Below are positions 16,504-25,660 of a stretch of DNA of 64,000 bases, piece by piece. The stretch lies in contig NZ_FNJR01000017.1 in NCBI RefSeq assembly GCF_900104475.1, forward strand, positions 40,206 to 104,205, given 5' to 3'. Each line of letters starts with the position of its first letter. The first letter of the stretch is position 1. A model generated the notes under the pieces. The model was not told where the DNA came from, did no database searches, and was given only the letters and a program-made list of their open reading frames with translations. The stretch is from Actinopolyspora xinjiangensis. GTDB taxonomy: Bacteria > Actinomycetota > Actinomycetes > Mycobacteriales > Pseudonocardiaceae. The translations under genes were made by a program, and so were the position numbers.

Positions 16504-17088
16504 GTGGGCCAGCTTTCGTTCTTCTCGGCCGAGGCGCGGCCCGCTCGTGTCGCCGATCTGGCTGGACTGCTGTGCGGTCACGGCGAGCTGACCGGCTTCG
16601 GTCGCGGCACCGCCGCGCGCCTGTCGGTCGTCCTCGCCGAATCCTGGCGGGCCCACGCGCTGGTCGAGGTGTTCCGGGCCCGGGGAGTTTCCGTCGAGCT
16701 CTCCCACACCGAGCGCGGCGAGTCGCTGCTGCGAACCTCGTTCCGGGCCGATCTGACCCAGCTGGCGACGGAGTGGTTACACGGCGCGGTAAAGTCGGTG
16801 CCGAACGGATTCAACCCGGATGGTTCGGCGCTTCGCGTCTGGACTCTCACGGCGGGCGTCCCCACCGGGGGCGGCTACCTACTCGGGCTGGATCCGGACG
16901 TGCCTGAGACACACGGCCCACTCGCTTCGTCGCTCGGTCGTGCGGGCCTGCCCGCCAGGGTGGTCGGCCCGTCGGGGGCGGAGCCCGCGTTGCGGATCGT
17001 GGGTCGGCGCCGCCTGACTCGGTTGGCCGAGCTCGTCGGACCCGCGCCGGAAGGCGCTCCTGGGGGAGCCTGGCCGTCGTCGCCGTGA
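16504..17088 (+). CDS. conserved hypothetical protein upstream of topA
   Basis: The 194-residue soluble protein has no motif I can assign. It begins with a GQLSFFSAEARP segment, has an alternating alpha/beta pattern and an Arg/Pro-rich end. Proteins beginning this way are, from memory, commonly found just before topA in related actinomycetes, but their function is not known to me. The GTG at 16504 is preferred over the upstream open frame from 16459 because the -10 hexamer is only 7 nt away. The next gene, topA, starts 184 nt downstream in the same direction. Confidence 0.7.
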   Translation: MGQLSFFSAEARPARVADLAGLLCGHGELTGFGRGTAARLSVVLAESWRAHALVEVFRARGVSVELSHTERGESLLRTSFRADLTQLATEWLHGAVKSVPNGFNPDGSALRVWTLTAGVPTGGGYLLGLDPDVPETHGPLASSLGRAGLPARVVGPSGAEPALRIVGRRRLTRLAELVGPAPEGAPGGAWPSSP

Positions 17089-17272
17089 GTCGTTCGACAC
17101 ACATCACTTCGGTCGTCGCGGCGGAACACTGCCGGAGATGGGGGCGTTCGGCCTGGTGAAGTGAGCGGAACCGGGCCGACGTGTGTCACGCTGTGCGTTC
17201 CCCGGACAGCGAACGGGACCGTGCACGGTGCACACTGACGGATCGGACACCTCCAGACGAGAGCAGGTAGGC

Positions 17273-20200
17273 GTGGCTGGCTCGACACGGACGAAGAAGG
17301 ACGGCGCCAAGGGGCGCGCTTCTAGGGCATCCAACGGGGGCTCCGGCGGTCGGCGGTTGGTGATCGTCGAGTCCCCGGCGAAAGCGCGCAAGATCGCTTC
17401 CTTTCTCGGCTCGGACTACGAGGTCGAGTCTTCGCGCGGGCACATCCGGGACCTGCCGCGCGGTGCCGCCGACGTGCCCGCCGACTACAAGGGGCAGTCC
17501 TGGGCGCGCTTCGGTGTGAACGTGGACAACGACTTCGAACCGCTGTACCTGGTCACCGACGACAAGCAGGACACGGTCGAGGAGCTGCGCCAAGCCCTCT
17601 CCGGAGCCGAGGAGCTCTACCTGGCCACCGACGGTGACCGGGAGGGTGAGGCGATCGCCTGGCACCTGCTGGAGACGTTGCAACCCTCCGTGCCGGTGCA
17701 CCGGATGGTCTTCCACGAGATCACCGAGTCCGCGATCCGGGCGGCCGTGGCCAATCCGCGAGAGCTGGACCACAACCTGGTGGACGCGCAGGAGACCCGC
17801 CGGATCCTGGACCGCCTCTACGGCTACGAGGTCAGCCCCGTGCTGTGGAAGAAGGTCATGCCGAAGCTGTCGGCCGGCCGGGTGCAGTCGGTGGCGACCC
17901 GCATCGTCGTGCAGCGGGAGCGGGAGCGCATCCGGTTCGTGCCCGCCTCCTACTGGGACATCGCCGCCACGCTGCACACCGACGGTGAGGTGGACGAGCG
18001 GCAGGGCGGCTTCGGCGCCAGGCTGGTCAACGTCGACGGGGCCAGGCTGGCGACCGGGCGCGACTTCGGCTCGGACGGCGAGCTCACCGGCGACGCCCTG
18101 GTGCTGGACGAGCAGCGCGCCCGCGCGCTCGCCGAGGGGCTGGCCACCGCCGAGCTGACCGTCTCGTCGGTCGAGGAGAAGCCCTACACCCGCAAGCCCT
18201 ACGCGCCGTTCATGACCTCCACGCTGCAGCAGGAGGCCGGCCGCAAGCTCCGGTTCTCCGCCGACCGCACCATGCGGACCGCGCAGCGGCTCTACGAGAA
18301 CGGCTACATCACCTACATGCGTACGGACTCCACCACGCTGTCGGAGACCGCGATCGCGGCGGCACGGCAGCAGGCCGGGGAGTTGTACGGCCAGAGCCAC
18401 CTGTCCGCCCAGGCGAGGCAGTACACCCGCAAGGTCAAGAACGCGCAGGAGGCCCACGAGGCGATCCGTCCCGCCGGGGAGAACTTCCGCACCCCGGGCC
18501 AGGTCTCGGCGGAGCTGGACACGGACGGCCACAAGCTCTACGAGCTGATCTGGCAGCGCACCATCGCCTCCCAGATGGCCGACGCCAAGGGCACGACCAT
18601 GTCGGTGCGCGTCACCGGAACGGCCGAAACCGGTGAGGAGTGCACCTTCGCCGCCTCCGGCCGGACGATCACCTTCGCCGGCTTCCTCAAGGCATACGTG
18701 GAGTCCGTGGACTCCGAGGCCGGTGGCGTGGCCGACGACGCGGAATCGAGGCTCCCCCGGCTGACCGAGGGGCAGCGGGTCTCGGCCGGAGAGCTCGACC
18801 CGGACGGGCACACCACCAGCCCGCCCGCGCGCTACACCGAAGCCAGCCTGGTCAAGGCGCTGGAGGAACTGGGGATCGGACGTCCCTCCACCTACGCCTC
18901 CATCATCAGCACCATCCAGGAACGCGGCTACGTCTGGCGCAAGGGTTCGGCGCTGGTTCCGTCCTGGATCGCGTTCGCCGTGGTGGGACTGCTGGAGCAG
19001 CACTTCTCCAGGCTGGTCGACTACGACTTCACCGCCGCGCTGGAGGACGAACTCGACCGGATAGCCGAGGGCGCGCAGCAGCGCACCAAGTGGCTCAACG
19101 GGTTCTACTTCGGCGGGGACATCGGGCCGCAGGACTCCATCGGCCGCGCCGGGGGGCTCAAGAAGCTCGTCGGCTCCGGTGTCGAGGAGATCGACCCCCG
19201 GCAGGTCAACTCCATCCCGATGTTCACCGACGACGCGGGGCGCACGGTCTACGTCCGGGTAGGAAGGTACGGCCCCTATCTCGAACGCAGTGCCTCCGCC
19301 GAGGGAGAGGGCAACGGCGAGTCGCAGCGTGCGAACCTGCCGGACGCGCTGCCGCCGGACGAGCTCACCCCCGAGGTCGCCGAGAAGCTGTTCGCCACGC
19401 CGATGGAGGGAAACACCCTCGGCACCGATCCGGAGACCGGCAACGAGATCGTCGCCAAGGACGGGCGGTTCGGCCCCTACGTCACCGAGATCCTTCCCGA
19501 AGGGACCAAGACCAAGCCGCGTACCGCCAGTCTGTTCAAGTCCATGTCGCTGGACACGGTGACGTTGCAGGACGCGCTGCGACTGCTCTCGCTGCCCCGC
19601 ACGGTGGGCACCGATCCCGACACGGGGGAGGAGATCACCGCGCAGAACGGCCGCTACGGCCCCTACCTGAAGCGGGGAAGCGACTCCCGCTCGCTGGAGA
19701 GCGAGGAGCAGATCTTCTCGATCACGCTGGAGGAGGCCCGTCGGATCTACGAGCAGCCCAAGCAGCGCGGTCGCAGGGCGGCGGCTCCTCCGCTGCGCGA
19801 GCTGGGCGAGGAACCCGACACGGGCCGCAACCTGGTGGTCAAGGACGGGCGGTTCGGCCCCTACGTCACCGACGGCGAGACGAACGCCTCGCTGCGCAAG
19901 GGTGACAGCGTCGAGGAGCTGACCAAGGAACGCGCCATCGAGCTGGTCGCCGAGCGGCGTGCCAAGGCGCCCGCCAAGAAGGGCGGCAAGAAGACCAAGA
20001 GCTCCGGTTCCAGTGCTACGAAGAGCGGTTCCAAGTCCGGCGGGAGCAAGGGCTCGTCGGGTTCGGGGGCGTCGGACTCCGCCTCGACGGGTGGCGGGAG
20101 CACCAAGAGCACCAAGAAGAGCGGTACGAGCTCCGGCAGCACGAGCAAGAGGTCCACCACGAGCAAGGCGAGTGGTTCCGGGAGCGGGAGTTCCACGAGC

Positions 20201-20380
20201 GGGAAGGGCTCGACCACCAAGAGTTCGACGGCGAAGAGCTCCGCTGCGAAGAGCTCGACGGGGGCCACCGGAGGGAGCAACGGCTCCAAGACCAAGGGGG
20301 GCACCGAGAACTCCGCCACGAACGGGTCCGCGTCCGCGAGCTCGAACGGGCGGCGCACCGCGAACCGCTCCAACACGTGA
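17273..20380 (+). CDS. topA: DNA topoisomerase I (type IA)
   Basis: The 1035-residue enzyme relaxes negative supercoils. It has the Toprim acid residues Glu33 (IVESPAKA) and D120-x-D122-x-E124 (TDGDREGE), and the active-site Tyr348 in YITYMRTDS. Three C-terminal repeats with the GRFGPYV / GRYGPYL pattern follow, as in actinobacterial topoisomerase I, which lacks the E. coli zinc fingers. The last ~130 residues are a Ser/Lys/Thr/Gly low-complexity basic tail, in line with the lysine-rich tail that gives processivity in mycobacterial and Streptomyces enzymes. The GTG at 17273 has an AGGTAGG ribosome site; the frame is open back to 17183. Confidence 0.96.
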   Translation: MAGSTRTKKDGAKGRASRASNGGSGGRRLVIVESPAKARKIASFLGSDYEVESSRGHIRDLPRGAADVPADYKGQSWARFGVNVDNDFEPLYLVTDDKQDTVEELRQALSGAEELYLATDGDREGEAIAWHLLETLQPSVPVHRMVFHEITESAIRAAVANPRELDHNLVDAQETRRILDRLYGYEVSPVLWKKVMPKLSAGRVQSVATRIVVQRERERIRFVPASYWDIAATLHTDGEVDERQGGFGARLVNVDGARLATGRDFGSDGELTGDALVLDEQRARALAEGLATAELTVSSVEEKPYTRKPYAPFMTSTLQQEAGRKLRFSADRTMRTAQRLYENGYITYMRTDSTTLSETAIAAARQQAGELYGQSHLSAQARQYTRKVKNAQEAHEAIRPAGENFRTPGQVSAELDTDGHKLYELIWQRTIASQMADAKGTTMSVRVTGTAETGEECTFAASGRTITFAGFLKAYVESVDSEAGGVADDAESRLPRLTEGQRVSAGELDPDGHTTSPPARYTEASLVKALEELGIGRPSTYASIISTIQERGYVWRKGSALVPSWIAFAVVGLLEQHFSRLVDYDFTAALEDELDRIAEGAQQRTKWLNGFYFGGDIGPQDSIGRAGGLKKLVGSGVEEIDPRQVNSIPMFTDDAGRTVYVRVGRYGPYLERSASAEGEGNGESQRANLPDALPPDELTPEVAEKLFATPMEGNTLGTDPETGNEIVAKDGRFGPYVTEILPEGTKTKPRTASLFKSMSLDTVTLQDALRLLSLPRTVGTDPDTGEEITAQNGRYGPYLKRGSDSRSLESEEQIFSITLEEARRIYEQPKQRGRRAAAPPLRELGEEPDTGRNLVVKDGRFGPYVTDGETNASLRKGDSVEELTKERAIELVAERRAKAPAKKGGKKTKSSGSSATKSGSKSGGSKGSSGSGASDSASTGGGSTKSTKKSGTSSGSTSKRSTTSKASGSGSGSSTSGKGSTTKSSTAKSSAAKSSTGATGGSNGSKTKGGTENSATNGSASASSNGRRTANRSNT

Positions 20381-20401
20381 TCGGGTTTCGAGGTACCAGT
20401 G

Positions 20402-21655
20402 ATGGCGAGCGAGACCGTGGTTCCGGACGCCGGAGCCGTCGCGGCCGACGGTGACCGGGAGTCCGGGGGGATCTGGGCCGAGATCGTCGGTCAACCCGAA
20501 GCGGTGCGCACGTTGCGCACGGCGGCCCGGGCGGCCCGGGATCGCCTGGCGGGACGGCGCGCCGCCACCGGGGCCATGACCCACGCCTGGTTGTTCACCG
20601 GCCCGCCGGGGTCGGGGCGCTCGGCGGTGGCCCGCTCGTTCGCCGGGGCGTTGCAGTGCACCGACCCGGAGACGGTCGGCTGCGGCCGGTGCGGTGCCTG
20701 CGAGACGGCGTTGGCGGGCACCCACGCCGACGTCACCACGGTGGCGCCCGAGGGGCTGTCGATCTCGGTAGCCGAGATGCGTTCCCTGGTGCAGGCCGCC
20801 GCCAGACGACCCAACACCGGCAAGTGGCGGGTGGTGCTGATCGAGGATGCCGACCGGCTCACCGAGGGCGCCGCCAACGCGCTGCTCAAAGCGGTCGAGG
20901 AGCCACCGGAGCGCACCGTCTTCCTGCTGTGCGCGCCTTCTGACCACCCGGCCGACGTGTCGGTGACCATTCGGTCCCGTTGTCGCGGTGTGCGGTTGCG
21001 CACTCCCCTCGCGGGATCTATAGCAGAGGTGCTGCGCGACCGGGACGGTGTCGAGCACGCCATGGCCGAGTGGGCCGCCTCGGTGTGCGGCGGGCACGTC
21101 GGACGGGCGCGGCGGTTGGCCACCGATCCGCAGGCCAGGGAACGCCGCGAGGCGGTGCTGCGCATCCCGCTCGGGCTGCGCGGTCTCGCCGAGGTGTTCG
21201 AGGAGGCGGGGCGGCTGGTGCGTGCCGCGGAGGCCGAGGCGGGCGAGGTCAACGAGTCGCGGGACGAAGCGGAGAAGGAAGAGCTGCGCACCGCCATGGG
21301 GGCCGGGGGAACCGGCAAGGGGACCTCTTCGGCGACCAAAGGGGCCAACGCGGCGCTGAAGGAGCTGGAGAAGAAGCAGAAGGCCCGAACCACCAGGTCA
21401 CAGCGGGACGCGCTGGACCTGGCGCTGGTGGATCTGGCCGGGTTCTACCGGGACGTGCTGGCGCTCGGCTTCGGGGCCGAGGTGCCGCTGAACCACCCCG
21501 ACTTCGCGAACCAGGCACGCAGGGCGGCCGAGGAGTGGACTCCCGAGACCGCCCTGCGCCGGTTGGAAGCGGTGCTCGGCTGCCGGACCGCCCTGGACCG
21601 CAACGTCAAACCGATCATCGCGGTGGAGGCGCTGGCCGCCGAGCTGTACCGGTGA
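20402..21655 (+). CDS. holB: DNA polymerase III delta' subunit
   Basis: The 417-residue clamp-loader subunit has an AAA+ fold with a Walker A variant GPPGSGRS (67-74) in which Arg replaces Lys, as expected for the non-ATP-binding delta' subunit. A zinc module is formed by Cys86, Cys94, Cys97 and Cys100. VVLIEDADRLTEGAANALLKAVEEPP is the Walker B/sensor segment. A charged, Ala/Lys/Glu-rich insertion of about 60 residues occurs around 285-340. The gene starts 22 nt after the topA stop; a GTG directly precedes the ATG in frame. In many actinomycetes tmk lies between topA and holB; it is absent here. Confidence 0.93.
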   Translation: MASETVVPDAGAVAADGDRESGGIWAEIVGQPEAVRTLRTAARAARDRLAGRRAATGAMTHAWLFTGPPGSGRSAVARSFAGALQCTDPETVGCGRCGACETALAGTHADVTTVAPEGLSISVAEMRSLVQAAARRPNTGKWRVVLIEDADRLTEGAANALLKAVEEPPERTVFLLCAPSDHPADVSVTIRSRCRGVRLRTPLAGSIAEVLRDRDGVEHAMAEWAASVCGGHVGRARRLATDPQARERREAVLRIPLGLRGLAEVFEEAGRLVRAAEAEAGEVNESRDEAEKEELRTAMGAGGTGKGTSSATKGANAALKELEKKQKARTTRSQRDALDLALVDLAGFYRDVLALGFGAEVPLNHPDFANQARRAAEEWTPETALRRLEAVLGCRTALDRNVKPIIAVEALAAELYR

Positions 21656-21681
21656 CCGACTCGTCCCCGTTCGCGGGGGTC

Positions 21682-23232
21682 TCACCTCCGGCGGCGCGGT
21701 AGTGCCGCCACCAGGACCGCACCCAGCAGCAGCAGGGCCGTTCCGGTCCAGAACAGCGGCACCGCGTGGTAGGCCCCGGAGGTCTTGGCCAGCGGCGGGG
21801 ACTCACCTCCTGGCGCGGGCGGGTTGCTCGTCGTCGGCTGCGCCGAGGTCGAGCAGTCGACGCCGCCCTCGGGCGCGTTCGCCCTGGCGAACTGCTCGCC
21901 GAACGAGACCTGTGCCAGGGCGCTGGAGAATCCGAGTAGGTCGTTCGGCAGGATCTTCAGGTCCAGCAGTCGGGCCCCGGCCCGTACGGCCGTGCCCTCC
22001 TTGTGCTCGGTGAGTTCGCCGAGGCTGAGCCGCAGCACGCCGATGTCGAGCACGTTGGGTTCGTCCGAGTGCCCCACCAGCGGGACGTCGGAGTCGAGTC
22101 CCGAGGCGGGCAGCGGGACGCCGATCGGGAGTTCGAACTCGGGGTTGGCGGCGTCCAGGGTGAACAGCTCCTCGCCGCCGCGGCTGACGCGCAGCACCGG
22201 CGCGCTGTAGTCCACCGTGGATGTTTTCGGATCGCCGGTAGCCGTGGCGGTCAGCGTGGGTTGGCTGATGACGTCGATGCGCAGTTCCTGCGAGGTTCCG
22301 GCGAACAGCCGGATGCTGGCCACGTCGAACCGCGAGGTGGCGCGAACCGCCTTGTTCGACTGCCCCGCCACGTCCACCAGTCGCACGTTGGAGCGGGCGT
22401 GCATGAGCTCGGGGACCCGTAGTACCGAGCCGGACGCGCCGGAGCCGTCACCCCCGCCGAGCAATCCGCCGAGCCGTTCGAGCGGCCCCGCCAGCTGGTT
22501 CAGCCCTTCGCGCACCGAATCGGTCCGGTCGGCGGCGAGCTCACTCGCTCCGCTGGAGACCTTCTCGGCGAGTTCGTCCTCCCTGCTCTTCAGGGAGGGA
22601 AGTACGTTCAGCGCCGAGATACTGGCCAGCGAGGTCTCGGCGTCGGCGATCGGCTCCACACAGGGGCCGAGCTTCTCGTCCCACCTGGCGTGCACACTGC
22701 CTTTCAGCAGGCCGAGGTCGAGCAGCGCGTCCAGCGGTGAGGAGGGCGGCTCGAGCCCGCGGGATCTCGGATCGGCGTGATCGGGCACCGCGGTCTGCGC
22801 CAGCGAACCGGGCAGCGCTGGCGCGTCGCCTCCCACCGCGAACCCGAACGGAGCCGACTCGGCGATCGCGTGTTCCTGGGCCAGGTATGCCTTCGAGTTC
22901 GCCTTGGCGGTCGCCAGGCCCATCCCGGTTTCCAGCAGTGCCTGCCTGGGCAGCTTCTCGTCGAACTCGGGAGCGTCCAGGATCGACTCCCCCGGTACCG
23001 CGTTCGGCAGTACCCGCAGCAGCCCGATTCCGGTGCCCGCCTCGGCCACCACCGGTCCGGGCACCGGCTTCTCCGGTTCGCTCCTGCCGGGGGGTTGTCC
23101 CGGGAGTTCGGGAGTGGGGGTCGGGGTGCTCGGCGGGGTGCTCTGCGCGGTCGCGGCGGGAAGGCTCAGACACGCGACGGCCAGCGAGACGACGGAACAG
23201 ATCGCGATCCGGTGGACAGGGGGTATGCGCAT
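21682..23232 (-). CDS. secreted, C-terminally membrane-anchored protein of unknown function
   Basis: The 516-residue protein has a signal peptide (residues 1-30, ending in an AATA site), a Pro/Thr/Ser-rich spacer, a long beta-rich exported region, and at the end a hydrophobic segment followed by RRRR. Just before this lies LAKTSG within a Pro/Ser-rich stretch, resembling the LAxTG signal of class E sortases but with one extra residue; alternatively the helix simply anchors it. I do not recognise a domain. The ATG at 23232 has GGAAGG 8 nt upstream. The gene is convergent with holB, with 26 nt between. Confidence 0.75.
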   Translation of the reverse strand: MRIPPVHRIAICSVVSLAVACLSLPAATAQSTPPSTPTPTPELPGQPPGRSEPEKPVPGPVVAEAGTGIGLLRVLPNAVPGESILDAPEFDEKLPRQALLETGMGLATAKANSKAYLAQEHAIAESAPFGFAVGGDAPALPGSLAQTAVPDHADPRSRGLEPPSSPLDALLDLGLLKGSVHARWDEKLGPCVEPIADAETSLASISALNVLPSLKSREDELAEKVSSGASELAADRTDSVREGLNQLAGPLERLGGLLGGGDGSGASGSVLRVPELMHARSNVRLVDVAGQSNKAVRATSRFDVASIRLFAGTSQELRIDVISQPTLTATATGDPKTSTVDYSAPVLRVSRGGEELFTLDAANPEFELPIGVPLPASGLDSDVPLVGHSDEPNVLDIGVLRLSLGELTEHKEGTAVRAGARLLDLKILPNDLLGFSSALAQVSFGEQFARANAPEGGVDCSTSAQPTTSNPPAPGGESPPLAKTSGAYHAVPLFWTGTALLLLGAVLVAALPRRRR

Positions 23233-23335
23233 CCAACACCTTCCGGTATTCCCGTGATCAGTCTCACTTCTCATGCCAACGAACCGGGGGGCTGCAAGTG
23301 ACGTTCACGTACCCGCTACACTCGTACGCGGTTTC

Positions 23336-23412
23336 GCCGCCTTAGCTCAGTCGGTCAGAGCGACGCACTCGTAATGCGTAGGTCAGGGGTTCGACTCCCC
23401 TAGGCGGCTCCA
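23336..23412 (+). tRNA. tRNA-Thr (anticodon CGT), CCA encoded
   Basis: The cloverleaf is complete: acceptor GCCGCCT pairs with AGGCGGC, D stem GCTC/GAGC, anticodon stem ACGCA/TGCGT around loop CTCGTAA (anticodon CGT), 5-nt variable loop, and T stem AGGGG/CCCCT with TTCGACT loop. The discriminator is T and CCA is genomically encoded (23410-23412). It reads the ACG codon. No integrase or duplicated tRNA end was seen beside it. Confidence 0.97.
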
Positions 23413-23634
23413 CCGGTGACCGGCCGTTTTCCGCGATGCGGGAAGCGGCCGGTTCTCGTTGGTCTCAGTTCTGGTCTCAGTTGCCCCTTCCGAGGTGCCC
23501 TCACCGCTCCCGACTCGTTCGGGCGGCCCGCCGATCCGCTCGGGTGTGGCGGTACAGCCCAGCGGCGCGGCGGACCGAGAAGCCGGCACCGGCTCGCGGG
23601 CTCCGCGTCCGCGTGGGATGTCGGGGCTGCCCGA

Positions 23635-23640
23635 TAACTT
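23635..23640 (+). promoter_or_regulatory. -10 hexamer of a probable leaderless transcript
   Basis: TAACTT ends 6 nt before the ATG of the DUF3224 gene and no Shine-Dalgarno is present. Confidence 0.4.
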
Positions 23641-23646
23641 CCGCCC

Positions 23647-24042
23647 ATGACCGATCAACATCAGAGCCGCGCCGTCGAGGTCCCGTTCGAGGTCCTGGAG
23701 TGGGACGAGTCCGTCTACGAGGAGCCGGCGGAGGGGCCCAGGCTGTCCCGGGTATCGATCCGCAAGCGCTACCGGGGCGCGCTCGACGGGACGGGCACCG
23801 GCGCAGTGCTTACCGCGGGAGGAACCACCGGTGGTGGCTACGTGGTCTCCGAGCGATTCGAGGGCGCGCTCGACGGTCACCACGGCACCTTCGTGTTGCA
23901 GCACGGCGGGCTCGCGGACGGGAGTGAGCAGCGCACCTACGGCACCATAGTCCCCACCTCCGGAACCGGGGAGCTCACCGGTATGGCGAGCCGTTCCGTC
24001 GAGTTCGAACACGGACTGCTCAGACTGGAGTACGTGCTCTGA
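23647..24042 (+). CDS. DUF3224 domain-containing protein
   Basis: The 131-residue small soluble protein matches the DUF3224 pattern: two GALDG repeats, a YxGALDGxGxG stretch and the glycine-rich strand TFVLQHGG, which together suggest a compact beta-barrel. No catalytic residues are known for the family and I cannot assign a role. It follows the tRNA gene and is monocistronic; the lack of a ribosome site and the nearby -10 hexamer suggest leaderless translation. Confidence 0.85.
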   Translation: MTDQHQSRAVEVPFEVLEWDESVYEEPAEGPRLSRVSIRKRYRGALDGTGTGAVLTAGGTTGGGYVVSERFEGALDGHHGTFVLQHGGLADGSEQRTYGTIVPTSGTGELTGMASRSVEFEHGLLRLEYVL

Positions 24043-24498
24043 GCGGGCTCTTCCGCGCGGTTCGGGACTCGTCGTGATGCCGGCAGGCAGCGACGCGGCG
24101 ACACAGCGCCCCCACGCCGCTCGCCCCCGTGATCCGGAGGTGGATGAGCACACCGCCGCGAGCTCGGTTCTCCCGGGCGTCGTCACGGCTGTCCAGACGG
24201 TGTGAAACCGGCGTCTTACGTACGGGGGACGTGTGGGCCGCACCCGTCTCGGGTGCGGTGGCCGGTGCGCTGTTCGCCGCTGCCGGCGAACAGGCGCCGC
24301 TCGTCCGCGAGCCCCGTGACAACCGGCGGGACGTCGGACACGTCGAGCCGCTGTTCGAATGGTCGTCCTGTATCGCCACAAGCCCTCCGCGGTAGGTGTC
24401 CTCGGCGTTCGGTCCAGCCGTGCCCCCGGAATCGTGGTATTGACTTCGAGCGCGCTCGAAGATCTAGGTTCACCACGTCACCGAACGGGAGTGAGTGG
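24043..24498. other. intergenic region upstream of the PPOX oxidoreductase
   Basis: No gene is supported in these 456 bases. The right end contains a promoter with an embedded perfect palindrome (24440-24470). Confidence 0.4.
24440..24470 (+). promoter_or_regulatory. promoter with 18-bp perfect palindromic operator
   Basis: TTGACT (24440-24445) and TAGGTT (24465-24470) are 19 nt apart. The spacer is occupied by CTTCGAGCGCGCTCGAAG (24444-24461), a perfect palindrome overlapping the -35. That layout is typical of a TetR-family repressor site. No regulator gene is next to it, so control would be in trans. Confidence 0.65.
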
Positions 24499-24915
24499 AT
24501 GAGCTTCGTCGAGGTCGAACGCGAGTACCTGCGGGGGCAGCTGCTGGGCAGGCTCGCCACGGTGGGAGATGACGGCACGCCGCAGGTCAGACCGCTCGGT
24601 TTCCGGCTCAACGAGGACGGGACCATCGATCTGGGTGGCCCCAGGGTCGCTTCCACCAAGCGGTACCGGAACGTGTTGAGCAGACCCCGCGTCGGTTTCG
24701 TGGTGGACGACATCACCCCCGACGAGCCGGGCGGTGTCAGGCCGGGGATGGGGCGTGGTGTGGAGATCCGAGGGGTAGCGCGGACGCTGCGGGTGGCCGA
24801 TCCGCCGGGCGAGCCACCGTTGGCGGGTCCGGACATCATTCGCCTCTACCCCGAACGGATCATCAGCTGGCACATCGATCCGGAGAATCCCGGTGGTTAC
24901 GCCAGGAACGTGTGA
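24499..24915 (+). CDS. PPOX-class F420-dependent oxidoreductase
   Basis: The 138-residue split-barrel protein belongs to the PPOX/flavin-deazaflavin family: N-terminal helix with EREYLRGQLLGRLATVG, the RYRNV segment used in cofactor phosphate binding, and a closing WHIDPENPG(G)YARNV tail seen in actinobacterial F420-dependent members. Such enzymes reduce diverse substrates with F420H2; the substrate is unknown. The ATG at 24499 follows GGGAG. The palindromic operator upstream suggests inducible expression. The VOC gene follows after 64 nt and may be cotranscribed. Confidence 0.85.
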   Translation: MSFVEVEREYLRGQLLGRLATVGDDGTPQVRPLGFRLNEDGTIDLGGPRVASTKRYRNVLSRPRVGFVVDDITPDEPGGVRPGMGRGVEIRGVARTLRVADPPGEPPLAGPDIIRLYPERIISWHIDPENPGGYARNV

Positions 24916-24979
24916 GCGGCGATCAGCGCGGTATCCGCACGGTCGGCACCGCGGTCCACGAGTTACCGGGGGAGACGAC

Positions 24980-25660
24980 ATGCGGATCTCGGCGGTCGAG
25001 CACCACGTGAGTGATCTGGCGGCGGCGGTGGCCTTCTACCGCGACCTCTTGGGGCTGTCGGTCTCGTACGACGGCGGTTCCGCCCGCGTCACACTCGGGT
25101 CGAGCGAGTTGTGGCTGACCGAGGGGCCGGAGACGGCGGTGGCGCACCACCTGGCCTTCGACGTGCCCATCGAGAACTTCGACGCCGCGGTCGCGTGGTT
25201 GGCGGAACGTGTTCCGCTGTTGCGTTCCGCCAGTACGGGGGAACACGAGATCGAGGGGCCGCCCGGCTGGAACGCACGTTCGGTCTACTTCACCGGGCCC
25301 GACCGCGAGGTGTTGGAGTTGATCGCCCGGAGGCGGGTGCGGCACCGCCCGGCGCTCGGGAGCTTCGGGCCCGAACACATCGCCTCCATCAGCGAGGTCG
25401 GCATCGCGGTGGACGACGTACCCGCGACCGCTGCCGAGCTGGGGCGTCGTTTCGGAATCACCTCCTTCGGGCCGAGTTCTGAACGGTTCGACCCGGTGGG
25501 TGACGAAACGGGGCTGCTGATCCTGGTTCGGTCCGGACGGGCGTTGGCGCCGGACTGGACGCGGCACAGCGGGCCGCTGCCGTTGGCTGTGTGGTTGGAC
25601 GGCACCGGTGTCTCCGGCTCGCTTCGACTGGGGGAGAACCGCACGGTGACGAGTCGGTGA
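24980..25660 (+). CDS. VOC (glyoxalase/bleomycin-resistance fold) family protein
   Basis: The 226-residue protein has two tandem VOC modules: the first begins VEHHVSDLAAAVAFYRDLLGL and ends FTGPDREVLELI (about 5-115), the second begins SEVGIAVDDVPATAAELGRRFG (about 135-200). Candidate metal or substrate ligands include His8 or His9, and Glu in VLELI. Possible roles are dioxygenase, isomerase or drug-binding protein; none can be chosen from sequence. The ATG has GGGGGAG upstream, and it probably forms an operon with the F420-type oxidoreductase. Confidence 0.85.
   Translation: MRISAVEHHVSDLAAAVAFYRDLLGLSVSYDGGSARVTLGSSELWLTEGPETAVAHHLAFDVPIENFDAAVAWLAERVPLLRSASTGEHEIEGPPGWNARSVYFTGPDREVLELIARRRVRHRPALGSFGPEHIASISEVGIAVDDVPATAAELGRRFGITSFGPSSERFDPVGDETGLLILVRSGRALAPDWTRHSGPLPLAVWLDGTGVSGSLRLGENRTVTSR

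Noticed and set aside
17186..21097. 1303-codon open frame on the minus strand across topA and holB
   Set aside because: It is the complement of two well-identified genes in very G/C-rich DNA; its product is Arg/Gly/Pro/Val low complexity with no domain.
23413..23646. tRNA-adjacent integration site (att)
   Set aside because: No repeat of the tRNA 3' end and no integrase or phage gene is visible nearby.
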